DNA of 64,000 bases from Glycomyces niveus (GCF_017592475.1 NZ_JAGFNP010000011.1:29445-93444); one strand, 5' to 3'. Counted from the stretch's first letter, positions 1 to 8,946 are shown. The notes: generated by a model not told the origin, from the sequence alone. Made by a program: numbers and translations.

Positions 1-1663
1 CCTCGAAGTCCGCGGCGAGGTCTACTTCCCCAGCGCCGACTTCCTGCGGCTCAACGAGTCCCAGGTCGCCGCCGGCAAGGCCCCGTTCGCCAACCCGCGC
101 AACGCCGCCGCTGGGTCCCTGCGCCAGAAGGACGCCGCGAAGACCGCCGAGCGGCCCCTCAGCTTCATCGCCCACGGCCTCGGGGCCCTGCGCGGCTTCG
201 AACCCGACTCGCAGTCCCACGCGTACGCCGCACTCGCCGCCTGGGGCCTGCCCACCAGCCCCTACTGGCGCGTCGTGGGCACCGTCGAAGAGGCGTACGA
301 CTACATCGCCGAGTTCGGCGAGCAGCGCCACCGACTCGTGCACGAGATCGACGGCGTCGTCATCAAGATCGATCGGCTCGACGTCCAGCGCCGCCTCGGC
401 GCGACCTCCCGCACGCCCCGCTGGGCCGTCGCCTACAAGTTCCCGCCCGAGGAGGTCAACACCAGGCTCCTCGACATCAAGGTCTCCATCGGACGCACCG
501 GCCGAGCCACCCCCTACGCCGTGCTCGAGCCCGTGCGCGTCGCCGGCTCCGAGGTCGAGTTCGCGACCCTCCACAACGCCGACCAGGTGAAGGCCAAGGG
601 CGTCCGCATCGGCGACACCGTCGTCGTCCGCAAGGCCGGCGACGTCATCCCCGAAGTCGTCGCCCCCGTCGAGGCCGCCCGCACCGGCGACGAGACCGAG
701 TTCGTGATGCCCGAGCGCTGCCCCGAATGCGGCAGCGTCCTGGCCCCCGCCGCCGAAGGCGACGTCGACCTGCGCTGCCCCAACGCCCGCTCCTGCCCCG
801 GGCAGCTGCGCGAGCGCCTCGCCTACCTCTCCGGCCGCTCCTGCTTCGACGTCGACCGCATGGGCTACATCGCGTGCGCCGCGCTCGTCGAACCCCTCGG
901 CGCCGACCCGGTCCTGGTCGACGAAGGCGGCGTCTTCGACCTCAAGATGGACGACCTCCTGCCCATCCAGGTCGTCGTGCGCGACCCCGACACCGGCCTG
1001 CCGAAGCAGGACCCGAAGACCGGCGAGGACAAGGTCGTCGCCTACTTCGCCAACAAGAACGGCGAACCGAAGAAGACCGCCGTCCAGATGCTCGAGAACC
1101 TCGAGGCCGCCAAGCGCCAGCCCCTGTGGAGGGTCGTCAACGCGCTCTCGATCCGCCACGTCGGCCCCGTGGCCGCCCAGGCGCTCGCCGAGCACTTCGG
1201 CGACCTCGACCGCATCGCGAACGCCGACGAGGCCGAGATGGCCGCTGTGGACGGCGTCGGCCCCACCATCGCCGCCGCCATCAAGGACTGGTTCGCCGTC
1301 GACTGGCACCGCGCGATCGTCGAGCGCTGGCGCGAGGCGGGGGTGCGGATGCAGGACGACGCGCCCGACCCCTCCGAGGCGCTCCCGCAGACGCTTGAAG
1401 GGCTCACGATCGTCATCACCGGCGGCATCCCCGATTATACGCGCGAGGGCGCGGCCGCGGCCGTGAAGGCCCGCGGCGGCAAGGTCTCCGGTTCGGTGTC
1501 CAAGAAGACCAGTGCGGTCGTGGCGGGGGAGAAGCCGGGCTCCAAATACGACAAGGCCGTGCAGCTCGGCGTACCGGTCGTCGCTGGCGCGGATTTCGCG
1601 GCCCTCCTCGAAGACGGGTTGTCCGCACCGCAAACTCCCGATGCCGAGACCGAACCAGAATGA
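1..1663 (+). CDS. ligA: NAD-dependent DNA ligase LigA, 3' part
   Basis: This gene seals nicks in duplex DNA using NAD+ in replication and repair. It is cut by the window edge: the frame is open from base 2 and 553 codons are visible of the usual 670-730. The missing part holds domain Ia and the adenylated lysine (KxDG). What remains starts inside the adenylation domain (LEVRGEVYFP, then FANPRNAAAGSLRQKD) and continues through the OB fold, a four-cysteine zinc finger at about visible residues 240-266 (CPEC...CPNARSC), helix-hairpin-helix repeats, and a C-terminal BRCT domain from about residue 461. A stretch of roughly 25 residues between zinc finger and HhH region (around DPDTGLPKQDPKTGE) is an insert I recall from Streptomyces LigA, which supports an actinobacterial origin. 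It ends with TGA at 1661-1663. Confidence 0.97.
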   Translation, partial: LEVRGEVYFPSADFLRLNESQVAAGKAPFANPRNAAAGSLRQKDAAKTAERPLSFIAHGLGALRGFEPDSQSHAYAALAAWGLPTSPYWRVVGTVEEAYDYIAEFGEQRHRLVHEIDGVVIKIDRLDVQRRLGATSRTPRWAVAYKFPPEEVNTRLLDIKVSIGRTGRATPYAVLEPVRVAGSEVEFATLHNADQVKAKGVRIGDTVVVRKAGDVIPEVVAPVEAARTGDETEFVMPERCPECGSVLAPAAEGDVDLRCPNARSCPGQLRERLAYLSGRSCFDVDRMGYIACAALVEPLGADPVLVDEGGVFDLKMDDLLPIQVVVRDPDTGLPKQDPKTGEDKVVAYFANKNGEPKKTAVQMLENLEAAKRQPLWRVVNALSIRHVGPVAAQALAEHFGDLDRIANADEAEMAAVDGVGPTIAAAIKDWFAVDWHRAIVERWREAGVRMQDDAPDPSEALPQTLEGLTIVITGGIPDYTREGAAAAVKARGGKVSGSVSKKTSAVVAGEKPGSKYDKAVQLGVPVVAGADFAALLEDGLSAPQTPDAETEPE

Positions 1664-1999
1664 TCACAACTTCGTAACGATCCGTATTCCTATACGGGGG
1701 GAGGCTCGTTAGATCAGGGCAGAGTCGTCTCGTGGATGCTCGCCCTTGTCGTACCAACGGCTCGGCCCCCATCGCCCGAAAGGGCCGCCGAGGCTGGAAC
1801 CGACCGCGGGAGACGCTGCCGCGAACACCGGATAACGGTTTCTGTAATTGGCATGTCGCGCCTGGTCACAACTGTGCCGCATGTGCTCCCGGCGTTGTCT
1901 GGGAGCGGAATTCGCGATATGACAGAGGAGTCGGCCGCGACCGGCCCCGGGGGATTCTGGCGCGTCACCCGGAGCGGGCGCGGCAGTGGGAGGAGCGAA
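1664..1999. other. Intergenic region between ligA and the GGDEF-EAL gene
   Basis: This 336-base stretch holds no convincing gene. A small hairpin, CCGTAT-TCCT-ATACGG at 1682-1697, lies just after ligA and could be a weak terminator. The frame of the next gene stays open through the region, but its codons look atypical and the good ribosome site lies at 1988-1995. A GEMM-type c-di-GMP riboswitch was looked for because of the downstream gene and no such signature was seen. TAATTG near 1840 could be part of a promoter. Confidence 0.4.
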
Positions 2000-4027
2000 A
2001 TGGCCACGACGCTCATGCGCAACACTGCGCCTAGAGAGCATCCGGGCCGGTACTACGGCTTCATGGCCGCGGTCGCCATCGCGGCGGTCGCCGGTGCCGT
2101 CGCCGTGTCCGTCGCGAGCAGCGCGCCGGAGGGCGGCTGGTTCGGCGTGCCCTTCGCGTTCTGGCTCACCGCCGGGCTCGCGATGGTCGCCGAGCTGCGC
2201 CCGACCCGCTGGGGCGGCCTGTGGATGTCGCCGATGGCGTCGATCTACCTCGTGTACGTCCTGGCCACCATGATCACCTGGGGCTTCCTGCCCGCGCTGA
2301 TCGTCCAGTCCGCGGCCATCGGGATGCTGATGGTGCAGCTCAAGGCCTCCACCTGGCGGGCGGTCTTCAACATCTCGCAGCAGGGCCTCGCACTCGTCCT
2401 CGCCTGGTACGTGTGGGACGCGGTCGCCCACGGCGCGGTCTGGAACGGCGAAGCAGCCCAGCTCCTCGCCGTCTTCGCGGCCGGGTCGGTCTGGACCCTG
2501 ACGAGCTTCGCGCTCGTCGCCGGCCGCCACAGCCTGCGCACCGACGACGGCTACCTCGACCTGTTCTGGCAGTGGTTCCGCAGCGAATGGGCGCTGCGCG
2601 CCACCCAGATCGCGATCGCGCCCATCGTCGCGAGCGCCGCGATCTCCTCGTGGTGGCTGGTGGCGGCCTCCGCGATCCCGATCTTCGCCGTGTACCGCAT
2701 CCTGCAGACCGCCGCCGACCGCGAGCGCGAGGCCGACCACGACCCGCTCACGGGCCTGCTCAACCGCAAGGGCTTCCAGCAGGCCGTCGACGGCAAACTC
2801 ACCGACGCGACCGAGACCGGCACCGCCGTGGCCGTGCTCATCCTCGACCTCGACCGTTTCGCCGACGTCAACTCCGCGCTCGGCCACCAGGTCGGCGACC
2901 AGCTGCTCATCGAGCTCGCGCAGCGCTTCGAGGCGGACAAGCCCAAGGGCAAGGTCATCGCGCGCCTGGGCGGCGACGAGTTCGCGTTCATGTGGTCCGA
3001 ACTGGACGGCATGACCGACCCGATGGAGTGCGCCCGCGAGATCCGCGCCCGCCTGGACGCCCCGATCGTCCTGGGCGACGCGAGCGTCGAAGTGGACGGC
3101 TCGGTCGGCGTCGCGGTCTTCCCCGACGACGGCGCGGACTTTCAGACCCTGTTCCGCCACGCGGACATCGCGATGTACGAGTCGAAGCAGCGCGCCTCCT
3201 CGTTCGCGCGGTACGCCCCCGAGTTCGACCACAACTCGCCCGAGCGGCTGCTGCTCCTCGGCGACGTGCGCCGCACCCTCGACCACCCCGACACGCCCGG
3301 CGTGAACCTCTACTACCAGCCGCAGGTGCGCCTGGTCGACGGCGAGGTCATCGGCGCCGAGGCGCTGCTGCGCTACCACCACCCCGAGCGGGGGATCGTC
3401 AACCCGGCCGAGATCATCGAGACCGCCGAGCACTCCTCGGTGATGCGGATGCTTACCGAGCGGGTCGTCGACATCGCCCTGCGCCAGCTCCGGTCCTGGA
3501 ACGAGTCGGGCTACGACCTGCGGATGGCCGTGAACGTCTCGGTGCGCGACCTGCAGTCCCCGGAGTTCACGGACTTCCTGACCGAGCGCATCGACGCGTA
3601 CGGGGTGAACGCGCAGAAGCTGCAGTTGGAGATCACCGAGTCGGCGCTGATGGCCGACCCGCGCCGCGTGGTCGTCAACGTGCAGCGCCTCTCCGACCTC
3701 GGCGTGGGCATCAGCCTCGACGACTTCGGCACCGGGTTCTCCTCGATGCAGCACCTGCGCCGCCTGCCGGTCACCGAGATCAAGATCGACAAGTCGTTCG
3801 TGACCACGCTGATCGACGACCCGGACAACGCCGCGATCGTCTCGACCACGATCGACCTGGGCCGGGCGCTGGACGTCGAGGTAGTGGCCGAGGGCGTGGA
3901 GGACGAGAAGGTCCGCAAGCAGCTCGAGGGCTGGGGCTGCCACGCCGGGCAGGGCTGGCACTTCGCCAAGCCGATGGCGCCCGACGCGTTCGAGCGGTGG
4001 ATGGCCGACCACCGCCGCACCCAGTGA
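2000..4027 (+). CDS. Membrane-bound GGDEF-EAL protein (c-di-GMP synthesis and breakdown)
   Basis: This is a predicted bifunctional diguanylate cyclase and c-di-GMP phosphodiesterase of 675 residues. The first 230 residues or so form about seven membrane segments. A GGDEF domain follows, with an intact GGDEF active site at residues 324-328, then an EAL domain with EAL at 454-456, the NVSVRDLQ segment, DDFGTGFSS and AEGVED. Both active-site signatures look intact, so either or both activities are possible. The ATG at 2000 was chosen because GGGAGGAG lies 5 bases upstream; longer in-frame starts at 1736 and 1919 lack a comparable site. In Streptomyces coelicolor a GGDEF-EAL gene also lies next to ligA, as I recall it, so this adjacency may be ancestral. 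Confidence 0.93.
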   Translation: MATTLMRNTAPREHPGRYYGFMAAVAIAAVAGAVAVSVASSAPEGGWFGVPFAFWLTAGLAMVAELRPTRWGGLWMSPMASIYLVYVLATMITWGFLPALIVQSAAIGMLMVQLKASTWRAVFNISQQGLALVLAWYVWDAVAHGAVWNGEAAQLLAVFAAGSVWTLTSFALVAGRHSLRTDDGYLDLFWQWFRSEWALRATQIAIAPIVASAAISSWWLVAASAIPIFAVYRILQTAADREREADHDPLTGLLNRKGFQQAVDGKLTDATETGTAVAVLILDLDRFADVNSALGHQVGDQLLIELAQRFEADKPKGKVIARLGGDEFAFMWSELDGMTDPMECAREIRARLDAPIVLGDASVEVDGSVGVAVFPDDGADFQTLFRHADIAMYESKQRASSFARYAPEFDHNSPERLLLLGDVRRTLDHPDTPGVNLYYQPQVRLVDGEVIGAEALLRYHHPERGIVNPAEIIETAEHSSVMRMLTERVVDIALRQLRSWNESGYDLRMAVNVSVRDLQSPEFTDFLTERIDAYGVNAQKLQLEITESALMADPRRVVVNVQRLSDLGVGISLDDFGTGFSSMQHLRRLPVTEIKIDKSFVTTLIDDPDNAAIVSTTIDLGRALDVEVVAEGVEDEKVRKQLEGWGCHAGQGWHFAKPMAPDAFERWMADHRRTQ

Positions 4028-4112
4028 CAACGCCACAAGGGAGTTTTCGGACACCTTGCGGCCTGCGCGGTCAGATATCCGAGCCGTGATCGTAAATGTC
4101 GGTGGCCTGTGT

Positions 4113-4118
4113 CAGGCT
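4113..4118 (+). promoter_or_regulatory. Possible leaderless -10 box of the sigma-factor gene
   Basis: CAGGCT lies exactly 6 bases before the ATG at 4125, the spacing seen at leaderless TANNNT promoters in this window. The first base deviates from consensus. The same 11 bases (TGTGTCAGGCT), again 6 bases before an ATG, occur on the minus strand in front of the gene starting at 31423. Confidence 0.45.
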
Positions 4119-4124
4119 GTGGGC

Positions 4125-5111
4125 ATGAACGCTGCGATCAAAGGCGCTGTGCCGCCGAACGACGTGCTCGCCCGGTTCGAGCCGCACCGGCGCGAGCTGT
4201 GCGCGTACGCCTACCGGATGCTCGGCTCCTCGTTCGAGGCCGAGGACGCCGTGCAGGAGGCCTTCACGCGGGCGTGGAAGTCCCACGACTCGTTCGAAGG
4301 CCGCTCGTCGCTGCGCTCGTGGCTCTACAAGATCACCACGAACGTCTGCCTCGACATGCTCAAGGGACCGCAGCGCCGGGCCCGCCCGATGGACCTGGCC
4401 CCCGCCTCCGACGCGGGCACGCCCCTGCCCGCGCCCGAGCCGGACTACCTGTGGGTCGAGCCGATCCCCGACTCGATGGCCTTCGGCGCCGACCCGGCCG
4501 CCGCCGCCGAGGCGAAGGACACGCTCAGGCTCGCGTTCGTGGCCGCCGTCCAGCACCTGCCCGCCAAGCAGCGCGCGGTGATGCTCATGCGCGAGGTCTT
4601 GCGCTTCTCCGCGGCCGAGACCGCCGAAGCCCTGCACTTGAGCCCGGCGAGCGTGAACTCCGCGCTCCAGCGTGCCAAGGCGACGATGGAGCAGGTCCAC
4701 GCCAAGCCCGACGAGTCCTACGAGATCGACGACGCCGACCTGCGCAAGCTCGTCGACGGCTATGTGAGCGCCTTCGAGGCGTACGACATGGACGCCCTGA
4801 CGGCCCTGTGCACGCAGGACGTGGCGCTCTCGATGCCGCCGTTCCCGCTGTGGGTCCAGGGCCACGCGAGCGTCGCCGAGTTCATGGTCACCACCGGCAA
4901 GGGCTGCGAGAACTCCAAGCTCGTCCCGGTCAGCGCCAACGGCCTCCCCGCCTTCGGGCACTACAAGCCGAGCGACACGCCGGGCGTGTGGGAGCCCTGG
5001 TCGATCACCGTCCTCGAACTCGAGGGCGGCAAGATCTCCGGCCTCAACTACTTCCTGGACACGGAGAAGCTCTTCCCGCTCTTCGGCCTCCCGCCCGAAT
5101 ACCGCGAGTAG
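4125..5111 (+). CDS. ECF sigma factor with C-terminal SnoaL-like domain (SigG-like)
   Basis: This 328-residue protein is an extracytoplasmic-function RNA polymerase sigma factor. Region 2 is at about residues 15-85 (YRMLGSSFEAEDAVQEAFTR) and region 4 at about 140-200 (LPAKQRAVMLMREVLRFSAAE, with an HTH). A C-terminal NTF2/SnoaL-like domain follows, beginning near residue 205 (LVDGYVSAFEAYDMDALTAL). This architecture matches the mycobacterial SigG family, in which the fused domain is thought to take the place of a separate anti-sigma factor; none is seen nearby. The start at 4125 sits 6 bases after a -10-like CAGGCT, so the mRNA may be leaderless. A strong terminator follows the stop. Target genes cannot be inferred. 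Confidence 0.93.
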   Translation: MNAAIKGAVPPNDVLARFEPHRRELCAYAYRMLGSSFEAEDAVQEAFTRAWKSHDSFEGRSSLRSWLYKITTNVCLDMLKGPQRRARPMDLAPASDAGTPLPAPEPDYLWVEPIPDSMAFGADPAAAAEAKDTLRLAFVAAVQHLPAKQRAVMLMREVLRFSAAETAEALHLSPASVNSALQRAKATMEQVHAKPDESYEIDDADLRKLVDGYVSAFEAYDMDALTALCTQDVALSMPPFPLWVQGHASVAEFMVTTGKGCENSKLVPVSANGLPAFGHYKPSDTPGVWEPWSITVLELEGGKISGLNYFLDTEKLFPLFGLPPEYRE

Positions 5112-5123
5112 ACCTGACGACCG

Positions 5124-5153
5124 CCGCCCCGCACTCATCGTGCGGGGCGGTCT
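5124..5153 (+). terminator. Intrinsic terminator after the sigma-factor gene
   Basis: An 11-bp perfect GC-rich stem (CCGCCCCGCAC / GTGCGGGGCGG) with a 5-base loop is followed by TCTTCGTTT. The promoter of the next gene begins immediately after it. Confidence 0.85.
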
Positions 5154-5184
5154 TCGTTTCCGGGACACTGTCACACCCCCGCCT

Positions 5185-5190
5185 TACGCT
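5185..5190 (+). promoter_or_regulatory. Leaderless -10 box, TACGCT
   Basis: TACGCT is followed by 6 bases and then ATG at 5197. A possible -35 (GGGACA, 5162-5167) lies 17 bases upstream. The same TACGCT plus 6-base spacing is used at 18099. Confidence 0.7.
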
Positions 5191-5196
5191 CGCGGT

Positions 5197-5652
5197 ATGC
5201 CTGTGCACTTCAAGATCGTCATCGACTGCGCCGATCCCCACCGCCTCGCGGCCTTCTGGGCCGAGGCCATGGACTACCGGGTCGAGGACCACTCGCCCTT
5301 CATCGCGGGCCTCCTCGCCAAGGGCATCATCACCGCCGACCTCCTCACCGAGGTCGACGGCCACCACGCCTGGAAGACCCTCGCCGCGGTCCGCAACCCC
5401 GACGACCCCTTCGACTCGACCACGGACGCGGGCCAGGGCATGCGCCTGCTCTTCCAGCAGGTCCCCGAGCCGAAGACCGTGAAGAACCGCCTCCACCTCG
5501 ACCTCCACGTCGGCGCCGACCAGATCGACTCCGAGGTGAAGCGCCTCGAAGCCCTCGGCGGCACCCGCCTGAGCGACCGCTTCAATGAGAACGGCGCCGA
5601 ATGGATCGTCATGGGCGACCCCGAAGGCAACGAATTCTGCGTCCACTCCTGA
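5197..5652 (+). CDS. VOC (glyoxalase-like) family protein
   Basis: This 151-residue protein has a vicinal-oxygen-chelate fold of the actinobacterial glyoxalase-like type. The first strand reads FKIVIDCADPHRLAAFWAEAM and the last DPEGNEFCVHS, both typical of the family. A second half-repeat contains RLHLDLHVGADQIDSEVKRLEALG. Substrate is unknown; members include dioxygenases, lyases and drug-binding proteins. The ATG at 5197 is fixed by the TACGCT box 6 bases upstream, which predicts an mRNA starting at or next to the start codon. It is flanked by terminators and is likely a single-gene unit. Confidence 0.88.
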   Translation: MPVHFKIVIDCADPHRLAAFWAEAMDYRVEDHSPFIAGLLAKGIITADLLTEVDGHHAWKTLAAVRNPDDPFDSTTDAGQGMRLLFQQVPEPKTVKNRLHLDLHVGADQIDSEVKRLEALGGTRLSDRFNENGAEWIVMGDPEGNEFCVHS

Positions 5653-5724
5653 CGGTCCTTCACGCGGGCCTCCGTGCCTGGGATGATGAGGGTCCACGCC
5701 CGCATGCCCGAACGGAGGCCCGAT

Positions 5725-6051
5725 GTGGACGAAGTCCCCGATGAAAGCCCCAGCCTGCCGGGACCCACGAGCGGAGGCCTCGACTTGGGCGCCCTGAAAC
5801 CCTGGCACCTGCTCATCCTGCTCTGCCTGGTCGCAGTGATCGGCGGGATCGTCCTGACGGTCGTGCTCGTCGCCAACTCGGCCAAGAAGAACCAGCAGCA
5901 GTACCCGTACCCGCCTCCGACGTACCCGCCGTCCGGCCCGCAGCAATGGCAAGGCCAACCGCCGCCCGGCGGCCCCCAGCAACCGCCGTACCCGCCCGGA
6001 ACCCAACCGCCCCCATCCCCGCCGAGCACGCCACCACCACCGCCCGGCTGA
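5725..6051 (+). CDS. Small single-pass membrane protein with proline-rich tail
   Basis: This 108-residue protein has a short acidic N-terminus, one membrane segment (WHLLILLCLVAVIGGIVLTV, around residues 26-48) and a C-terminal tail of about 55 residues made almost only of P, Q, G and Y. The tail would lie outside the cell if the N-terminus is inside. Function is unknown; such proteins are common in actinomycetes as cell-envelope components. GTG at 5725 was preferred because GGAGG (5714-5718) is 6 bases upstream; in-frame codons further upstream lack a site. Confidence 0.65.
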   Translation: MDEVPDESPSLPGPTSGGLDLGALKPWHLLILLCLVAVIGGIVLTVVLVANSAKKNQQQYPYPPPTYPPSGPQQWQGQPPPGGPQQPPYPPGTQPPPSPPSTPPPPPG

Positions 6052-6109
6052 CCGCAATCGACACTCCGGAAGCCGCGGCCTCCGAGATTGCCGAGTGAAT
6101 GCCGAAGGG

Positions 6110-6130
6110 CCGCAACGCAAAGCGTTGCGG
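6110..6130. terminator. Hairpin between convergent genes
   Basis: A 9-bp perfect stem CCGCAACGC / GCGTTGCGG with an AAA loop lies between the proline-rich membrane protein gene and the converging VOC gene. It can serve both strands. Confidence 0.7.
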
Positions 6131-6148
6131 TCCTCAGGGTTTCCCGGA

Positions 6149-6568
6149 TCAAGCCCGCGGATACGGCATGTAGAACGGCTCCCACTGGTGGCCGTCGAGG
6201 TCGAGGAAGGTGCGGCCGTACATGCCGACCTCGGCCTCTTGGGCGCGGCGGTCCTGCTTGACGGTCTCCTCGGTGCCGCCGGCCTTGAGGGCGGCGTCGG
6301 TGAGCTCGTCCACGGCCTCGCGGTCCGGCAAGGCCAGCGCGTAGGCGGCGGCCGAGAACTTCGCGGTGTCGGCGATCGGGCGCTCGGCGAAGGTCGTGTA
6401 GAACTCCTTGGTCAGCAGCATCAGGCAGATGTTGTCGTCGACGACGACGCACGCGGCGTTCTCGTCGGTGAAGTCCGGGTTGATGCTCCATCCGAGCGCC
6501 TCGTAGAACGCCTTCGCGGCGTCGAGGTCGGCCACGGGCAGGTTCAGGAAGATCATCTTGTTCGCCAT
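6149..6568 (-). CDS. VOC family protein, extradiol-dioxygenase-like
   Basis: This 139-residue protein opens with MANKMIFLNLPVADLDAAKAFYEALG and ends with YGRTFLDLDGHQWEPFYM, the signature of the single-domain VOC subgroup often annotated as glyoxalase/bleomycin-resistance or lactoylglutathione-lyase-like. No substrate can be assigned. The frame is open upstream to 6823, but the ATG at 6568 is preceded by AAGGAC at a proper distance and starts exactly at the conserved first strand. It converges with the preceding gene on a shared hairpin. The closest relative type is different from the VOC protein at 5197, so the two are not a tandem duplication. Confidence 0.88.
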   Translation of the reverse strand: MANKMIFLNLPVADLDAAKAFYEALGWSINPDFTDENAACVVVDDNICLMLLTKEFYTTFAERPIADTAKFSAAAYALALPDREAVDELTDAALKAGGTEETVKQDRRAQEAEVGMYGRTFLDLDGHQWEPFYMPYPRA

Positions 6569-6790
6569 CGTGCGGTCCTTTCGGTGTTCCAATGCCTTCA
6601 CCAGTACAGACGAGATCGCTTCGCGGGATTCATCGTTCGCGCGAAAGAAACCCGAGAGGACCGCTCGTCGACCGTTCGCCGACCGCTCGGCGGGGCCTTC
6701 GCCGCAGGAAGTGAACCCCCCGGCGACACGCGTCACAGCAATGCTTCTCTCGGCCGCACGCGCCTCATAGGTTCCTTGTAAACCCGGCTC

Positions 6791-6825
6791 CGTGTCGACA
6801 CGCGCCTGACACACCGTCGACACGC
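6791..6825. promoter_or_regulatory. Repeated GTGTCGACAC-type palindromes upstream of the symporter operon
   Basis: CGTGTCGACACGC (6791-6803) contains a 10-bp perfect palindrome. A second partial copy, CGTCGACACGC, is at 6815-6825, about two helical turns away. A -10-like TAGGTT lies at 6768-6773. The position in front of the DUF485/symporter genes suggests an operator, possibly for the LytR-type regulator downstream, but this is inference. Confidence 0.4.
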
Positions 6826-6852
6826 CGCATGCCCTTCAAGGAGGAAGGCCCG

Positions 6853-7206
6853 ATGACCACGACCCCTGACGCCGACGGCGCACCCCCCGAGGTCAGCGAG
6901 GCTGACATCGCCGCGATGCACGACGACCCCCGGTTCATCGAACTCAAGCGCACGCTCTTCCGCTTCACGGTGCCCGTCCTGCTCGCCGCCCTCGCCTGGT
7001 ACTTCGTGTACGTGCTCATGTCCGCCTACGCGCGCGACTTCATGGGCATCGTCCTGTTCGGCAACATCAACCTCGGCCTCGTCCTGGGCCTGAGCCAGTT
7101 CCTGGTGACCTTCTGGATCACCTGGGGCTACAACCGGTTCACCGCGCGCCACTTCGACAAGCAATCCGCTGACCTGCGTGACGACATCATGAACGGGGGC
7201 AAGTGA
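6853..7206 (+). CDS. DUF485 small membrane protein, symporter partner
   Basis: This 117-residue protein has a charged N-terminus and two membrane segments (FTVPVLLAALAWYFVYVLM and IVLFGNINLGLVLGLSQFLVTFWITW). It belongs to the DUF485 family (YjcH type), whose genes nearly always precede an ActP-like monocarboxylate/cation symporter and whose product is thought to accompany it. Here the stop overlaps the symporter start by one base, so translation is coupled. GGAGGAAGG lies just upstream of ATG 6853. Confidence 0.92.
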   Translation: MTTTPDADGAPPEVSEADIAAMHDDPRFIELKRTLFRFTVPVLLAALAWYFVYVLMSAYARDFMGIVLFGNINLGLVLGLSQFLVTFWITWGYNRFTARHFDKQSADLRDDIMNGGK

Positions 7207-8888
7207 TGAGCATCCTCGCGCAGGAGATGAGCGACTCCAACCGCATCTTGACGATCGCCCTGTTCATGGTGATGGTCCTGGTGACCATCGGCATCACGAT
7301 CCAGGGCGGTCGCACGACCCGCACCGCGACCGACTTCCACTCGGGCGGGCGCGGCTTCTCGGCGGCGCAGAACGGCTTCGCCGTCGCGGGCGACTACGTC
7401 TCGGCCGCGTCGTTCCTCGGCATCGCCGGCACGATCGCGCTGTACGGCTATGACGGGTTCCTGTACTCGATCGGGTTCCTCGTGGCCTGGATCGTGGCGC
7501 TGCTGCTCGTGGCCGAGTCGTTGCGCAACTCCGGCCGGTTCACCGTGGCCGACGCGCTGTCGTACCGCATGAAGCAGCGGCCGGTCCGCACCGCCGCCTC
7601 GATCGCGACGCTCAGCATCTCGATCTTCTACCTGCTCGCGCAGATGGTCGGCACCGGCGCGCTCGTCACGCTGCTCCTGGGCATCAAGGAGGGCGAGACC
7701 TTCCTCGGCATGGACGCCGGCGCCGCGAAGGTGGTCGGCATCGTCGTCACGGGCCTGCTCATGGTCGCCTATGTCGCCTTCGGCGGCATGAAGGGCACCA
7801 CCTGGGTGCAGATCTTCCAGGCCTGCGTGAAGATCGGCCTCGCGTTCGTCCTGGCGATCCTGGTGCTGGCCGAGTACAACTTCAACCTCTCGGCCCTGCT
7901 CGGCGACGCCGCGCAGGCGTCGGGCCAAGGCGCGGCCTTCCTCGAACCGGGGCTGCGCTACGGCACGGAGGTGGCGGGCGATTCACTGCAGACGCTGTGG
8001 AACAAGCTCGACCTCATCAGCCTCGGGCTCGCCCTGGTCCTGGGCACCGCGGGCCTGCCGCACGTGCTCATCCGCTTCTACACCACGCCGGACGGCAAGA
8101 CCGCCCGCAAGTCGGTGAACTGGGCCATCGGCCTGATCGGCATGTTCTACCTGCTCACCCTCGTGCTCGGCTTCGGCGCCGCCGCGATGGTCGGCAAGGA
8201 GGCGATCATCGCCGAGAACCCGGCCGGCAACTCCGCGGCGCCGCAGCTCTCCCAGGTCATCGGCGAGAACATCGCCGGGTCCACGGGTGGCGCGATCATG
8301 CTGGCGCTCATCGCGTCTGCGGCGTTCGCGGCGATCCTCTCGGTGGTCGCGGGCCTCATCATCGCCTGCTCGTCCTCGCTGGCCCACGACCTCTACAACG
8401 GGGTCTTCAAGCAGGGCAAGGCCTCCGGCCACCAAGAGGTCGTCTTCGCGAAGTTCGCGGCGGTCGGCGTCGGCGCCATCGCCGTGGTCATCGCGGTGTT
8501 CGCGCAGGACCTCAACGTGGCGTTCCTCGTCGCGCTGGCGTTCGCGGTCGCGGCCTCGGCGAACCTGCCGACGCTGCTGTTCAGCCTCTTCTGGAAGCGG
8601 TTCAACACGGCCGGCGCCGTCGCGGGCATCTACGGCGGCCTCATCTCCGCCATCGGTCTGGTGATCTTCTCGCCGACCTTCTCGAGCACTCCTACTTCGC
8701 TGCTCGGCGAAGGGGTCGACATCGCATGGTTCCCGTTGTCGAACCCGGGTCTGGTGTCCATCCCGTTCGGTCTCATCTGCGCCGTGGTCGGCACGCTGAT
8801 GAGCAAGGAATCGAACCCGTCCCGTTTCGCGTCCATGCAAGTCCGGGCGCTGACGGGGGCCGGGGCCGAACGGGCCAGTACGCACTAG
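7206..8888 (+). CDS. Sodium/solute symporter, ActP/MctP-like monocarboxylate carrier
   Basis: This 560-residue protein is a solute:sodium symporter with about 13 membrane segments. The sequence DFHSGGRGFSAAQNGFAVAGDYVSAASFLGIAG near residues 39-72 is the hallmark of the acetate/monocarboxylate branch. The substrate is probably acetate, pyruvate or another short carboxylate. ATG 7206 overlaps the stop of the DUF485 gene; a GTG one codon earlier is also possible. A strong terminator follows at 8900-8930. A second, more distant paralogue lies at 11352, separated by a LytS/LytR pair, so the two carriers and the sensor probably form one functional unit. Confidence 0.93.
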   Translation: MSILAQEMSDSNRILTIALFMVMVLVTIGITIQGGRTTRTATDFHSGGRGFSAAQNGFAVAGDYVSAASFLGIAGTIALYGYDGFLYSIGFLVAWIVALLLVAESLRNSGRFTVADALSYRMKQRPVRTAASIATLSISIFYLLAQMVGTGALVTLLLGIKEGETFLGMDAGAAKVVGIVVTGLLMVAYVAFGGMKGTTWVQIFQACVKIGLAFVLAILVLAEYNFNLSALLGDAAQASGQGAAFLEPGLRYGTEVAGDSLQTLWNKLDLISLGLALVLGTAGLPHVLIRFYTTPDGKTARKSVNWAIGLIGMFYLLTLVLGFGAAAMVGKEAIIAENPAGNSAAPQLSQVIGENIAGSTGGAIMLALIASAAFAAILSVVAGLIIACSSSLAHDLYNGVFKQGKASGHQEVVFAKFAAVGVGAIAVVIAVFAQDLNVAFLVALAFAVAASANLPTLLFSLFWKRFNTAGAVAGIYGGLISAIGLVIFSPTFSSTPTSLLGEGVDIAWFPLSNPGLVSIPFGLICAVVGTLMSKESNPSRFASMQVRALTGAGAERASTH

Positions 8889-8899
8889 GCCGCCTCTGA

Positions 8900-8930
8900 G
8901 GCGGGGAGGGCCGGGGCGGCCCTCCCCGCC
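8900..8930 (+). terminator. Strong intrinsic terminator after the first symporter
   Basis: A 13-bp perfect stem GGCGGGGAGGGCC / GGCCCTCCCCGCC encloses a 5-base loop and is followed by GTTAT. Confidence 0.85.
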
Positions 8931-8946
8931 GTTATGTGCGCCACGT

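Noticed and set aside
1664..1999. c-di-GMP (GEMM) riboswitch before the GGDEF-EAL gene
   Set aside because: The conserved core sequences of that riboswitch were not found.
1709..4054. A 781-codon open frame on the minus strand opposite the GGDEF-EAL gene
   Set aside because: High GC content opens long antisense frames; the product has no domain, while the plus strand encodes two complete known domains.
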